DNA of 26,675 nt from Elysia marginata (Eukaryota > Mollusca > Gastropoda > Plakobranchidae), in contig BMAT01009755.1 in the NCBI GenBank assembly GCA_019649035.1, forward strand, positions 8,620 through 35,294, read 5' to 3'. The position numbers and the translations under genes are program-made. Within the stretch, counting starts at the first letter, position 1. Every line of letters starts with the position of its first letter. Shown here in pieces: positions 1 through 14,000 of this stretch. Below the pieces are notes generated by a model. It searched no databases, had not been told where the DNA came from, and saw nothing but the letters and a program-made list of their open reading frames with translations.

Positions 1-189
1 GAGTGTTGAAGGACGCCAATAATACAAATCCCGACCCAGCTTTAGATTCTACCACTCACTGCAATATTATATGGTAGGATTTCCGCAGAGGGGCGCCACC
101 CTAATTCTAAGTCATTATTCATAGCAACAAATTCTCTCATTGTTTTAGAATTAAATCGTCTAAAGCAATGAATTGCATTATGATTATTT

Positions 190-390
190 TTGGAAAGACT
201 TCCATACCAACGCGCCAGTAAAAGTAACGAAATGAAGGAAGTCTGTTTACAAAATGGCGTCACATGTACACTTGCGTTGTCCCGAGTGGTGAAAGAAAAT
301 TCCATTTATATAAAAATACAACGCACTAAACCAATGTCCAGTGAATATTCATCCATTAACATTGGATTAGTCATATTGTAGCAGGTAACA
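190..390 (+). promoter_or_regulatory. possible promoter / untranslated first exon
   Basis: This stretch has more CpG than the DNA after it. It carries an AAAATGGCG word (251-259) of YY1 type that overlaps GCGTCAC (257-263), which resembles a CRE half site. GGAAG words nearby are ETS-like. A GCAG|GTAACA donor-like site at 384/385 could end an untranslated first exon that splices to the acceptor at 1805. There is no TATA box that I trust. Placement is inference from composition and position only. Confidence 0.25.
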
Positions 391-1805
391 AGTTTATCTA
401 GTGCTTTAAATTAATTTCAAAGTGGCGCGTCGTTATGGAAGTGATTCCTTATTTTTTTTACTATAAAACAACAACCATTGATTGCAATGAAGTGAAGGGA
501 TTATTTTTAAATAACTTTTAATAAGTCGGCTCCAATAAGTCTAGATCCAGAATCTAGTGGCACCCCAGTGAGGAAATTCTTCCCATGACATAAAATTAAG
601 ACTCTTGCTGTGAGGACACAGATAGACAGTCTAGTTTTTGGATGAATAAATATAGATCTGAATTAGATTTAATAGATTTATAAGCTAAGTTAAAGTTAAA
701 CATGAACATATCCTTATTACTAGATCTAGCTCAAACAGTCAAAGCTCTTTAAAATTATAAATGCTCACATTGCTCAGGGTCACAACAGATCACTCTAGAT
801 TTACATCTCTAGACTTCTAGAATTGTCAATTAAAAATAATAAGGATATAGATCTAGATGTAGCGGTAAATTTATATATAGTAATGCTCCAAATGCTTGGC
901 AATATGAACTACAAGGTCTAGAGTAACAGCCCCTCAAAGAAATGGGTACACGTCTAGTATGAACATGTAAATTTAGGTGGCCTTAATAATTTAACCTAAA
1001 AAAAAGTAATATTTGCTTTGTTAATTATTATATATTATACATGTATAACTATATAAATCTTAAATTTTGCTTGTTGGGCTATAAGGGGTTCAGACCATTA
1101 CAATTAGTTTCCTGAGCTTTAACTTAGTTTAATGTTTCTGTGTCTAGTCTTTTTTTTTAGATCTCTGTTGTATTATCCTTTATCCTTGGCTCAAGGGTGA
1201 AGCCTTGATCATGTGGTGATCTAATCTATCAACCATTCAAACCTTGCGTCCATTAAAACCAACAGTCAATTTGAGACAAAGAAGGCTTATGCCATGGCGT
1301 GTAAGAAATTAAAGAATGGGTAGATGGCTTAAAAGGCAGCGTTATTTGTGACAGCTGTCAGTGGGCAGTCAGTTGTTACTGGTATTTTACTAAGTTGTTT
1401 TGGTCCCTTAAGATGACAGGTTCAGGCATGGTGAGTGGGCAGGCCCAGTAGATAGTCAAGTGCTATGCCTTGTGAGAAGTTTATTAACAAAACTGGCTTG
1501 CACTAGATCCAGATTTAGTTACATCCTTGTTTCAGGTTGCAAGCTTATAACGACCCATAATATTTCCAATTTCCATCATCCTTATTGTTTTTTAAAATGC
1601 AAATCGGAATAAAGTGAGAGATCTACTCACAGGGTCTCTATGATGGAAATTTATTTTGAACTTGGACTTCTTATTCTACCTCAAAATTTGATGCAACTTG
1701 TAAGTTTGCCTGAGTCATAATCTGAGCATTGGGAATGAAAAAGTTTACTAAAAAGTTACAAACACAAACATATAGCATTTTTCCCCTCTTCTATAATGTT
1801 TGCAG
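391..1805 (+). other. AT-rich upstream DNA, probable 5'-UTR intron
   Basis: No coding signal on either strand. It ends in a pyrimidine-rich tract and TTTGCAG (1799-1805), a good acceptor immediately before the untranslated leader of the first coding exon. The part at 530-960 is unusually rich in CTAG-containing words. I see no other recognisable element. Confidence 0.5.
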
Positions 1806-2062
1806 ATACCTGACCATGCTAAGATAAAGAGGTTCAAGTCAGTTGTACAGCAGTAACCATGTACTGTGACTGGGCATCGCTGCAGGAAGAGATTCAATGG
1901 GATCGAGGCAACCAGTCTGTGCTGCACAAGTTCCCAGCAAGTGTAGGACGGGAAGTTGCTTGTCATGTTGTCAAGCACATAGCGCAAAACCTTAGCATTG
2001 CCGCAAGCTCGGACGAACCAAGCAGTCTGCAAGATGAAAAAGATGTTAAATGGACCATGGAG
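1806..2062 (+). CDS. RALGAPB: RALGAPB coding exon 1 (leader 1806-1858, coding 1859-2062)
   Basis: The coding part encodes 68 residues, MYCDWASLQEE to DVKWTME. It matches the human start, including SVLH, P-x-SVGREVA and KWTME. The ATG is chosen by this homology, by A at -3, and because a TAA stop lies just upstream in frame +3. The donor GAG|GTACTA is weak (phase 0), but the next exon restores the conserved ME|V junction. Confidence 0.92.
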
Positions 2063-5000
2063 GTACTATTGATACTCTATTTAATTATTGATGAAAAAGC
2101 ATATATTAATAGTGGGCCAGCGTGGCGGAGTGGTTAGCACGTCAGACTCGAGATCTGGAGGTCGCGGGTTCGATTCCCGACCATGCCATGTTACAATTGC
2201 CTTGGGAAAGCAATTTACCCTAACTTTCCCAAGTCCACCTACCTGTAAAATGGGTACCCAACTACAGGCTTCAAATGAACTTGTCTGCTGGGGCATTAGT
2301 GGCGCTGCTCTGTGGCGACACAGTTATTCTGAGTAATGAAGACAAATTTCCCGAAAGGGATTAATATAGTGTATAAACATTTAAACAGCTTCCACATCTT
2401 TTGAACAACTTAGCTGAACTTATGTTTTTTTAAATTACTTATGCTGAAGACGATATTTTATGCTCCTTTCATTTTGACACCAAATGCTTTTATAACCTTT
2501 TCCTGATGATTTGCATGTCTTCCCCTTGCACTCTTAACCCAAAAAGGTAGGGTGCATGTTTTTTGATGATTTGGACTTGGTGGCAAAATATTATTAAAAT
2601 TGATATCCAGTTCTGTGACATGTGCCTGTTTATATGAATTACATCTTTTTTGTGATTATGTTAGATTGAGAGATATGGAAAGAGCTAGAGAAAAATATAG
2701 ACATAATAGAGAGGATGAATGGTAAGATTTACTGCCTACATTTTTCATAATGTAAGTTATCACAATTTTGCTTTACGTTTACTGTATTACATGTTGTGTG
2801 TGTCACTCATGTTATGATTTTCATCAGGAAATTTTATCTTTACTTGTCCAATATCTTGGCCTTTTATCCCTAAAAAGAAAAAGTGATCTTTGACTGGTAA
2901 CATGAGAGTATATACCTCCATTTTAAAGACGTTTTATTATTTTCTTTTTGGATTTGCATTAATCATAGTTTTGTGTTTTCCTTGATTTATTTTTTAAATT
3001 ATCAATTTAGCAGTCTACTGTACTATTTTTTAATTTCTTTTTCCTTTGTACAAAAAAAAAAGCAAACAAGTATTTTTAGCAAGGGGAAGAACCTTTATAT
3101 TAAAAATTGGAAATAGTCCATCATATTTTTTAATCTTTGTGAACTTTTTGCCAGGTTTTATGTTTTGGTCTGGGGCTGCCGCTGACTGAACATGAGACAA
3201 TCAACAACTGTGTGAAGGTGTATGTTGAGTGGCTGTCTGCTTTGCTCAATCCCAAACCATGTGTTCCACAGCCGATTCTAGAGGACCCAAATCCTTTTGC
3301 TCAGATCATGATGCACCATCTGCTCAACTTGTTTACACCCAGGCCAGACCTAAGTAAGTTTGCACAATGTGCTCAACACCGTCAATGTTCAAATTATAAT
3401 CTTTTGAACCTGATGGGAGTATTTGTACTTTTTATTGAATTAAATTGTGTGTTCCAAGGTTCCAGTAGATTTGGAAAAGTATTTATAAATAATCAAGGGG
3501 TTCCAGTTCATTGATTTTTTAAGATATTGGGCCAAACAGGCCGAAACTGCAAAACAATCCTGATTAGAATTAAAAGAAATATTTACTGATCAATTGAAAA
3601 GAAATCGTTGCAAATTTTGTCTAAGTAAATATAGCTAGACTTAGACTGCCTTTGATTGACTTGCGAGCTTTTTATACTTGCAGGATAGAGATTAAATCAT
3701 TCAAATTATCAAATCCACTTTCTTTGCCTCCATAATGAAAATGTTATGTTATATTGGTTTTCTAGTGAATGTCTTGTACTTCAGTCATTTAGGCCCAAGT
3801 AGAAACACTTGGTGTCATGTACTATCGTAGGCTATTCTAGCCCTATTTTAAAGAAATGTATGTATAGGAACTCAGCTTAATTAACATGAAATCGGCCATT
3901 CCTTTACTTTCATATCACAGTAATTGATTTAGTCTGCAGGTAAGCTTCTTAAGCTACAATGACTTCAAACTTTTATTATACTAAAGTTTTTTTTTTTTTG
4001 CTATCTGTGTTTTGATGGTTTTAATAATTTTCAAATTTTGTCATAGACAAACAGAAAAACGCTAAATGTAAGCAGGGAATGCAGGCTTTCAATTGAAAAG
4101 GAAAGGCGGAAAATATTTTGGTGTGAAAACACAGAAACAAACAATCTTTCAACCTCTTTTTTTTTTCCTCCAATTCTTTGGAACAGACCCTGATCTGGTA
4201 AACCGACAAGCTGTTCTATGTCACCGGGTGTTAAGAGCAATTGAAACAATGGCCAAAGAATCAACTGTCCTGACTAGGGAGACCTGGGAGGTGCTACTCA
4301 AGTTCCTGCTGGCTGCCAATGATCAGTTACTGAGTCCTCCCACTGAGAAAGGTAAATCTTGCATGCAAGAATAAGCAAATGCTATTTTTACATGTGTGAT
4401 GACGTAATAGTTTTGGAAGTTGGGACTTGCTTGCATATTGCCTTAATGTATGCTTACAGAAAAACCTCCGAAATCAAAGTCTTATCATTCAAAACTGAAT
4501 TATCTAGGGGTTAGGTTTCTTTTTCCTCTGACTGAATTAGATGGGAAGATGAGTTTTCTTAAATCCAAGATTACATTGTTGTCCATAAAAATTTTCCTTT
4601 TTTTTCTTAGCAGTTCCATTTCCCCAAAGAATTCAAGGTTATGAATACATTCTCTGAGCAAAGTTGCCTTTATAAAACCTGCCCAAAGGCGTTTATGACC
4701 CTAGAGCATTGTGTGTGTGCCGGTATCCAAGGGCTGGGCAAGAGAGGAGTGTAAATACTAACAATTTAGCAGAAAAATTAAAAAAATAGTCGTTGTAAAA
4801 TAAACCTAGTTCCTTGTGTATTATTCAAATCTCCTCACATATCAAATCTTTTTATTTCAAGGTTTTTACCCATTTCCAAAAGACTAAAAAAAAATTGGCT
4901 TTCACCGTAAGTCCTAGTTATATAAGAAGTCTCTCTTCTAAATAGGCAAATTTTCTAGACCATAAACAGCTACCCTTTCAACATGTGTGATGACCTTACC

Positions 5001-8000
5001 CAAAACTGAGCAAGTTGTCATTTGCCATCGTAATGTCTTTTTAAATAAATGGTTAACAACTTAACTAACTTATTTTGGAAGGGCTTAATCAGGTCAATTA
5101 GTGTTAGAGTCGAATGAAAAGATCTAAATAAACTAGTTAGCTTATTAGGTGTATTTCCATGGATTGATGAATAGTCAATAGAATGATGAAAAAATGTTTG
5201 GGTTTGAATACTGTTACCTTTTGCTATACACCTCATATTCACACTGTCAGCTGCTGAGTGCATTGATTTTATTGTTGCAGGGACCTAAGTCTTTCAGATT
5301 TAATTGGATTTCAGCTTTTTAATGCATTTGGGGGTTTCAGCTTTTTTACTATTTTGAATTTCAGTTCAATTTTGTTTTTGAAGTTTAGGTATAAAAAAAA
5401 GGTAAAACAAAGCCACTATTCACCACCTGCTTGCAAGTTAACTTCTCTAATAGAATATAAGAGAAAACTACTTCTGCTCTTGTTTCTTATTGACCTATTA
5501 GAGAATCACAGTTGCTTATGCTGTTCCATATGTCGATTTATAAAATATTTGAAAGAATGCTCAGCTAAAATTTCGCAGTGTAGGTACGTTATCGCACTAA
5601 GACCCAGATTATTTTTCATTGGTAATTTACATCCCCGTTACTTCTGTTGGCAGATGTGAGACAAGAAAAATAAATGCTGCTGTCTCTAAATCTAATCATG
5701 TGTGTGTGCACATTTGACGTGTCTGATTCGCACAAATTATAACTTTTGATCTTATGTCAGTGTAAAAAGAAAATTAGGAGTTTTTGAAAAGATTTAAGAT
5801 TTAAATTTCAAATTGAGGATTTTACTATAAATGTCGCTCCTTAATACCTCTTTACTAGACTTAGTCGTTCAACGATTCATAATTATTTTAAGTGAAATTG
5901 TTCAGTAAAAAACAATTGTAATAAGATCTGAAACAAACTTAATTGAAGGAGGAACAAGAGTTATCTTGTCATAATCTTCAAAGCCTTTCTTTTCTTTCTT
6001 TTTTTGTGTGTAAATTTCACTTCCATGCTAAAATGCCCTTGTCAACTTAACACTATGTGATTCATGCATTTTGTTATGTAGAGACTTTGTACCTGATGTG
6101 TTCCATATTCTGTTGCATTTTTCATATTCTTGACTAATGCATGGTGTTTTAACTCATTCTGCTACGAACAGATGTTATTGGATTGAGTAATGGTAAGACC
6201 GTCTACATGTTAACAACTAGGTGTTACTGTGTGTGCTTACCAGGCAGCTCATTTCAGACATTTCCTTTCTAAGCTGTTTTTTGACCATGTCTAAAAGCTT
6301 ACTGGTATATATATATACTTTGAGTGTTTTTTACTATTTAAAGAAAAAGCTTGTAAGGTAATGTAACAGCTAAACTGCTTCATTGACTTCACTCTGCTGA
6401 TGCCAGATACAATTCTGATATGAATCAGCAATATCAATATTACTGATATGGCTCAGGCTTACTCTGATTTATCTAATTTTACCCATTATAAATCATACAT
6501 GGTAATTGTTCAAACTGCAGACTTAATCCACCACATAAAAATACTTAGAATTACTGTCCTAAATCACTACCTTATGGCACATGTAACTCAAAACATCTTT
6601 CTCTGAAGAATAAGCTCCTCAACTCTAATATCTGGTAGCGAATTGGTAGCCTTTAAAAATCAAAGGTTATGATTTAACCTATTTAAAACCTTTGTGCGAT
6701 TACAATAGTTGAAATATTGTTGTTTGGATACATTACATTAAAAGAACTACAGAAGGCATGGTTTAGGCAGGTCTCCTAATCAATTTTAGGACAAAGATAG
6801 GACAAAGTAAAATGGTGAGCAACAATGCTACAACTGGGTCACAATGGTTCTTCAAAGCTATGGTTTGGTCCTGGGGCATGATGACATATATATACTCTGG
6901 CATTCTTGTCAGCTTTTGCCTTCCAACTAAGGCCCAGAAGCCAACAATTACCCCAGCTTAAATATACCCTTAACTATAAAACCTCAGCTAAAAAATCTCA
7001 CGGAAAAGTCAGACCATACCAAACCAACTCTTTTGCAACAACTAGCCCATTAATTTAAGCCTTAAAAATAATACACCCTATAAAACAATTACTATGTTCT
7101 CTAGATTATTTTGGACAATGCCTTTCTAATCAATTTTTTGGAAAGTTTAATTTGTTAAGGGTTGATCTTATATACGTATACTAAATACATTTTCTAGCAA
7201 TGGAAATGTTATATTTACACAATGTATAAATGCTTAGTACTTTTTGTTTTTGTTTGCTTGTCTCTGTCAAAATTCGTTTGTCTAAATATGAACATAATTG
7301 AAGAGTTATTGAAAAGATGAAAAAGGTATGAAACGGTGTAATTTAGCTTTCTTTCCTAAGTTGAGGTTTGGCTTTTAAAAATTTTGTAGCTGAATTTGTT
7401 CCAGCTCAGTAATCTGAAGATCTCTTTCTTGTTTAAATCAAAACACACTTCCTCTGTAGCTCTCTACGAAATGTTTTATCAATTTATACCATCTGTAAGT
7501 TGATCTAATTTGATTCAACCAGCAATTTATGCACTATTTATCTGTTATTATTGTTTGTAAACTTGCTAAGAAAAAAAATGGGTAAATAACAGTTTGCCAA
7601 TATCTGCCATTTTGATTAACATTGAAATGCACAAAGTTGCATAATTAATAGTCTTTATGAAAATATTTAGCATAACTTTAATCAATGCCGTACTTTGAGA
7701 GCAGGTCTATTTTTGTTCAAACATTTATAGTTTGCTGAATTTATAGAATGATTTATGTGAGCAATGTTATATAACTTATGTAAATAACTACTAAAAAAAA
7801 CAAAAATAATGTAACTTCCACATAATTGCAAAGAACCACTTAAACTGCAAAAGAGCTGGTGAAGAGCGAAGTGTTTTGTAAGCCCTATGAGTATGAATTT
7901 CAACATAGTATTATGACCTAAAATCAAGGGGAGATAAATGTTAGTCATAAAAGTATCCTATCTAAAAAATTTTTTGTATATTTTTTATTGATTTCTTCTT

Positions 8001-11000
8001 AGTTGTGAATTGTAACACAAGACATTTTTTAAGTGAAGCTAGGTTTCCATATTAAGTCACCTATTTAGACAATTTTTAAAGCAGTGTCAGAAATCAAAAC
8101 TTTTTTTTTTTAATTTCAAAAGCTTTTTAGAGGTCAGTAACTTAGAAAACCATGAAAAAGGCAATGACAGCAGCAAACAGAGAAAAAAAATCAGATCATG
8201 CCCTAACAGCTAAGCTTGCAAATTAACCCTTTTCCTGTCTCTTGCTTTTGCCATCATTCACACTGTATTGTAACTTTTTTTTTCCAATTCAGTGTTTTCA
8301 AAGCTGTGTGTGATGTATATTGTTAAAATGTGACAATCATTCTTGATTTCACAATATTTACTATGTCTTGAGATATGGCGCCTTCTTCTCTTTTTTAATG
8401 TTGAGATTGCAATGCCGTCAAGTCATTCATGACCTAGGAACAATTCAAAGCAGATAGTTTTTCGTTGAATCTGGTACATTGAATTTATTTGAAAACAAAG
8501 TTTTTTGTTTGTTTTTTTTTTTCAATCAAATTTGATGTGCTCCTCCTTATTAGTTTTATTTTGTACCTTAGAGATACTAACTTTTGTAGGAACAGATAAA
8601 TGTAAGGAGCGGTTCCTTTTCATCATGTTTTACATTTTTGTCTTTTCCAAACTTTCAAGGTGCACTGCTAATACTGGAATTACCATTTGACTTAGAAAAG
8701 TCGAATATTCCACAGGGCATTTGATTGGAAAAAGTTTAGCCTTAGGCTACAGCTCTTTCTTTTTAGAAAAGCATGGAGTTTAAAGTTACGTGTACATGTT
8801 ATTTTCTCTTCTGGTGGTGCAGAGTGTATTTGACACAACCTTGTTTTTAACTTTTCATGTCTGCCTGCCATTGGCTCCCCTATATCAATACGTAAACACT
8901 AGATGAGAGGCTCTGTAGGATATATTTTTTCAGCCCACAGGCTTGACCTATATGTTGGTGATCACTTTTTACTTTTATACTACATAGGTACTGACATTGA
9001 ATTATCAATGCTGAGTTAGTGAAAATGACTTTTGATGAGTGTTGTCTCTTTGGAACATTTGATCCCTAAATTGAAAATTCAATTTTGAATATGGAATATT
9101 GCAAGTGCACACTCTTAAAGACCTTTACTCTTTAACCTTTACCCAGTCACGCCACCTAAAATAACTCTATCTTGAAACTGGCTTATAAAAGTAAATTCTT
9201 AAGTATCAGCATAATATTTTCCTTAAAGCCTACATGTCAATCCAAATCTATCTTACATTCAGGGGTAAAATAAAAGATGTTTAAAAAAAGGTTATGACTG
9301 TTTTTTTTTATCTTATTAGTGTATAAACAATGTTCTGAGATAAATCTTTCTGTAAGTCTATAGGTATTGATAATACTTAATGCACTCAGCTAAATGGAAA
9401 CAATTTTTGCTTATGGCCTGTTTCTTTATCTGTGTTAGAAATTATTTCTCACAAAATAAAGAAATTATCTTGTGCTGGAATATTCGTAAAGTGACAGTGA
9501 CTGTATAGAGTGATAGAATTGGGTAGGGTTCCCACAAAATGAGCTACTTGCGTTGATTTTCAATTTGCGAAAAATTAGCATTAGGAAAGGAATGATAGTT
9601 AAATTTGACTCGGATTTTTTTAATGTATTGAAATTTTATGTTGTATTTCGTCATATAGAGCCATAAAATTATTAAATAAAGAGTTGGAGTTTTATAAATT
9701 TACCAACGTGTCTTTTTCTATTTTGAAATCTAAAATCTTTTATAATTGAAAATCTGCAAGTCCGTTTGTCTTCAATTTCTTTTAAAAAATTAATCTCACT
9801 AATCCCTTATATTCCAAGTGTGATAACTCAGGACGTAATCAAGATATCAAAGTACTTTTTTGTGACCTTAAAGGCTTTTAAAGACCTTTCTGACAGTGTG
9901 TAACTAATTTTTGCCAGTAGACTCATCCTGTGGGAATCCTACATGAATAAGTTTTTTTAATGAAGTGTGTGTCGGATCAGGACTATGCAAGGATGTCCTT
10001 TTGGCTCACTCTCATATCACTCTCAACCTTAGGGGTGACTCATCCAGTAGAGCTGTCGCCCAGCGTTCACGTTCAATCCCTAGGTCCTTGCAAATTTCTA
10101 GTCTATTGTCTCCCCTGAGCTCACCTTCACTAAATGGGTAACTGAGTTTTTGGCAAAAGAGAAAGCAGCAAGGAATTCAACGGGTAACCACCTCAGTCTA
10201 TTCAACTTGCCCAGAATATTGAGGACACCTCTCCCTGTTCCCTAACACTGGTATCAAGAGGAGAGCTAAAATTGAACTTACTTTAGTGTCAATATGCGGC
10301 ATTTTTTTCCATCAGATTTGCTTTTCCATATAATTAAATGCTGCATGTGATCATAGTGTCAGTCATTTAAATGTGTCAAAATTGCTTCATTCATTTATCA
10401 TGGTATCTTGACATTTGCAGTGTGGCATTAAGTGTTAGTACATATATTGTTTGTTTTTATCTGGTGACCAAGGTTTCAAGGCTTTCATTAAAAAAAAGAA
10501 ACATTTTTTCTCCAGAAATCCCACATCATGATAAATTGCTTGAAAATCATCGTAGTTTTCTAATAATTTATTAGTCTTTTTTTTTTTTTTTAGTTTAAAC
10601 AGTTAAAAAATAGAGGACCCCTCACTTAGGAAAGGTATCTACTCAAGCTTAAATTTCTGATGTTTGGTTTAGACCTTAGAAGTCATCCTTGGATAAATAA
10701 GTAACCTAGACATATGAATTGTTCATGTTAACACTAGATTTTTTTTCACTGATCCTTTTAAATTTTCATGGCCATCAGAAGTTCTGAAATGGTTGCAAAT
10801 CAAGGACAAATAGTTTATTGATGTTGCAATATGGACACCTTTAGGCATGGAATTAATGTCATGTTAAATTGCTTTATGTTAATAAATGTCAAAAGTGATC
10901 AGCGACTCATAAAAGAAATGATCAGAGGATATAGCAAGAAAGTTTCACCCTCACAACCTGCATATTCCTATTTTCTTTTTTTAATGGACAAAAATAAGGA

Positions 11001-14000
11001 ACTTACATTTCGAAAGGTAAACTGCTCAAGAAAGTTAAGATTTGAGGTTCCATAAATTCATAAGTCTTTCAAAAAATTTCTTCAACCATGCATAAGATGT
11101 CTTTCTTTAAGGTTTCCTGTTTGGGCTTGTTGACGTGGTCAATTAGAGCTGGGTAAAATATGATAATGTTATCTAAAACAAGAAACCTGGAACGTCTCAT
11201 TGTTAAAAAATTGACTTTTTGTGAAGACCTATAATTAAAAGTCACAAATATGTATTTTCCCTCAAATTGCGTCTAATTGCAGAATGTTGTGATAACTGCA
11301 TATACATAGATAGACCTAAAATCATTGAAAAATTATCTGAAATCCCTTTGAGGAGTTTAGCAAATTATTTTGATATCTTGATAAATCCTTAACTATTTTA
11401 TTTGGAAGAATTGAGGTAAATGAGACTCATAAATGGATAAACCTATTGAAAGATCTTCCATACCTAAATTTCCTGATTGTAGTCATCGCTTTGTGTTTTT
11501 TTTTGTGTGTGTGACAAAACATATTTATCTTATTCTCTTACTTCATTATACTTATGCAAAAGGCAAAGTCAAAGTTTGTCTCCATGATGGAAAACGTCCA
11601 TGTTCCCCAATTTGTAGATTTGTTTCTGTCTTAAGGTATTAGCTGCAATTTAGTTAGTTCTACAGTTGGTTTTCTGTGATAAGACACATTTCAACTCTAT
11701 TTATGTGGCTATCAAATAAACGTTTGTTCAAGGACCAGAAAGTATGAAGTTTTACACAGAAGAATCCCTTTTGTGGCTAGTTTTAGATTTTCAGAGACTA
11801 CAAAACGAATCAACTTTGAAAGCAGCAATCATTTTTTAACACCCAGGGCATTCACATCTTTCTCTTTTCATTCTCTTTTTTATATTTAGTTTAGATCTCT
11901 GAATCACCCAACACTTGGAGCACAATCACCCTTTTATTTTTACTAAAAACCAACTAATTTACTTTTGAAAATTGTATATACATTTACAAGAAAAATAACA
12001 CTTTCTCTTGAAGTCACTTCAATTTATTTTGTCTTCCCTTGGTCATTTTCTTTTCTGTAAATGCCTTTTTATTTTCTCAGAAAAGGTATTCATTATTTTC
12101 TTTTCATTAGTGTCTTTTTATGTTTGCAAGTATTATCTTAATAAAATTTGGCGCTTTGAAATGATGATTTATTGTCTTGTTGTATTTTAGAACACAAAAA
12201 TATTACATACTGATTCAATAAACCGGCTAAATCCATACACAGTCTAGCTAATTGGAACTACAAATGTATTTGTTTTGCCTGTTTGTAACAGCAAGTGCTT
12301 ATCTTATTTGTCCGCTAAGTATCCTGCTAGTCTATTTACAGTAGAAAAATATTTAGACATTTATTATTTACAGTATGATCTGACTTTTAAACCAGTAAAT
12401 CATTGTCATTGTTAGAGTGAAAAGGTCATTAAAATCTGTAGAACAAAAGTGGGGAAAAATGAATTGATTATGTTCTTAATTTTTAAAGCCATTGTAAAGA
12501 AATATCAGAATAACTTGAAAAATGGTTTTGTTGTTATTCTTGGGTTATGAACAAAAGGAACAAATATGATCAATAAGCATGTATTTGGAAGTAAGAAAAA
12601 AATGTCTTTCACAAATGAGCTCACACAGCTGATGCTAAAATATCTATAATGGAGCTATGGTTGTCTCAGTCAGAAGTTTTGTGTTAGGTAACTTTGTTCA
12701 GTTGCATTTTCTAGTAAGAGTTTGGAAACGAAGCGTCATATTATCTGACTTAAAATATCATGCTCCCAAGAATAATATTTCTATATTTTTGGGAAAAGTT
12801 CCCATAAGACAGCTAACAAAATAAGGTTGTGATCTCTTTAATAGAGTTGTCGTAACTTATGTATTTACTAAATTTTAGAGTTGTTGTAACATATCTATTA
12901 ACTGAATGATGCCTGCATATTGAAATATCCTTTGCAGATGACATCAGCGAGCACCTGTGTGATCGAGTGCTGAGTGTCCTGTTCCAGGTCTGGCTCTTTG
13001 CTTGTCAGCGCAGCTTCCCATCGCCATCTTTGTGGAAAACGCTGCGAGCCATGTGCCAATACTGGCGACACCATGAAGCTTTGGTGTCTATGTGGCATAG
13101 AGTGAACCACGCCCTCACTGCCAGCATGATCAGAATCATGTATGGCCCGGACTTCCCTGAGATGGAGATCAGTGAGTTGTCATTAAAGCTTTTGTATAGT
13201 TAGAGAGATGTCAAGGAGAGGGAGTATGGAAGATAGGAAAGGAGGGAAAAAGAGAGAGAGAGAACGGGAGAGGAGGAAAGGGGTGGGGGTGGGGTAGGAC
13301 TTGTGCCTTAACTTAAGTCAACTATGACTAGATAAGGTAAGTTTACTGTTCAAAGCAATGTTTTGATGCATCTCTTTGCTCCATCTTTGTTTCCTACCAG
13401 GCGAAGAAGAGGCAGCTCTCTTGCCGTCAGATATGAGCTCGGAGGCAATAGCCCAGAGCTGGTTCCGCTTCCTGCATGTTTTGCAAAATCCAGTGGACCT
13501 GTCTCGCCCTCAGGTGGTCAGCAACACTCCCAAGTTCCTGCAGCATGCCTTGACCAGCGAGGCTGTGGTGGACCCCAGTTATCACCCATGTCTGGCCAGG
13601 CTACCTCACACTTTCCTCAGGGCCATGAAGGGCATATCTGCCATGGTGAATGCCTTCTTGGGTGAGCCTTTTATCAATATACATTCAACTTTTCTTAACT
13701 CGATCTGCAGGTGACATAATCAATAAAATTGACTTAGGTGAGAAAATGGAGTCTACTGCAAGTCCTTACATACAAGTGTCCCCTTGGAGACACTCACAAA
13801 AAGCTGATTAACTGAAAATTGGCTTTAGCAGCTTTGACTGTTTCTGATACACTTTGCAATTTTGTAACATTCCAATTTAATACATTTGATGATTTCATTT
13901 ATATTGATGTAATTTTTTAAAGCTCTAGTTTTGCGTTAAAAAGTAAACTTGTACAAATGAATTTAACTGACATTTTTTAAAAGCTTTTGAAAGAAATTTG

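Larger units (their letters stand above)
4352..12937 (+). other. intron 3, 8.6 kb
   Basis: By far the longest intron in the window (GTAAAT to CCTTTGCAG). It is AT-rich with many homopolymer T/A runs. Seen inside: a candidate 21-nt microexon (6172-6192), a short ATATATATAT run near 6306, a SINE-like relic (about 10030-10290) and a long T run at 10577-10592. I recognise no other gene, RNA or element on either strand. The short ORFs here lack any family resemblance. Confidence 0.85.

Noticed and set aside
42-305. Minus-strand ORF of 87 codons over the possible promoter
   Set aside because: No recognisable family, no clear splice sites, and it covers promoter-like motifs. A divergent upstream gene cannot be excluded but is not supported.
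2113-2188. A functional tRNA gene (CGA anticodon-like)
   Set aside because: The pol III boxes are good, but the sequence continues into a SINE body and LINE-like tail, the variable region does not fit a serine tRNA, and no terminator T run follows the tRNA part.
7682-7948. 88-codon minus-strand ORF in intron 3
   Set aside because: AT-rich composition, no domain, and no context that supports a gene.
12898-13110. Minus-strand ORF over exon 4
   Set aside because: Shadow of the well-supported + strand exon.
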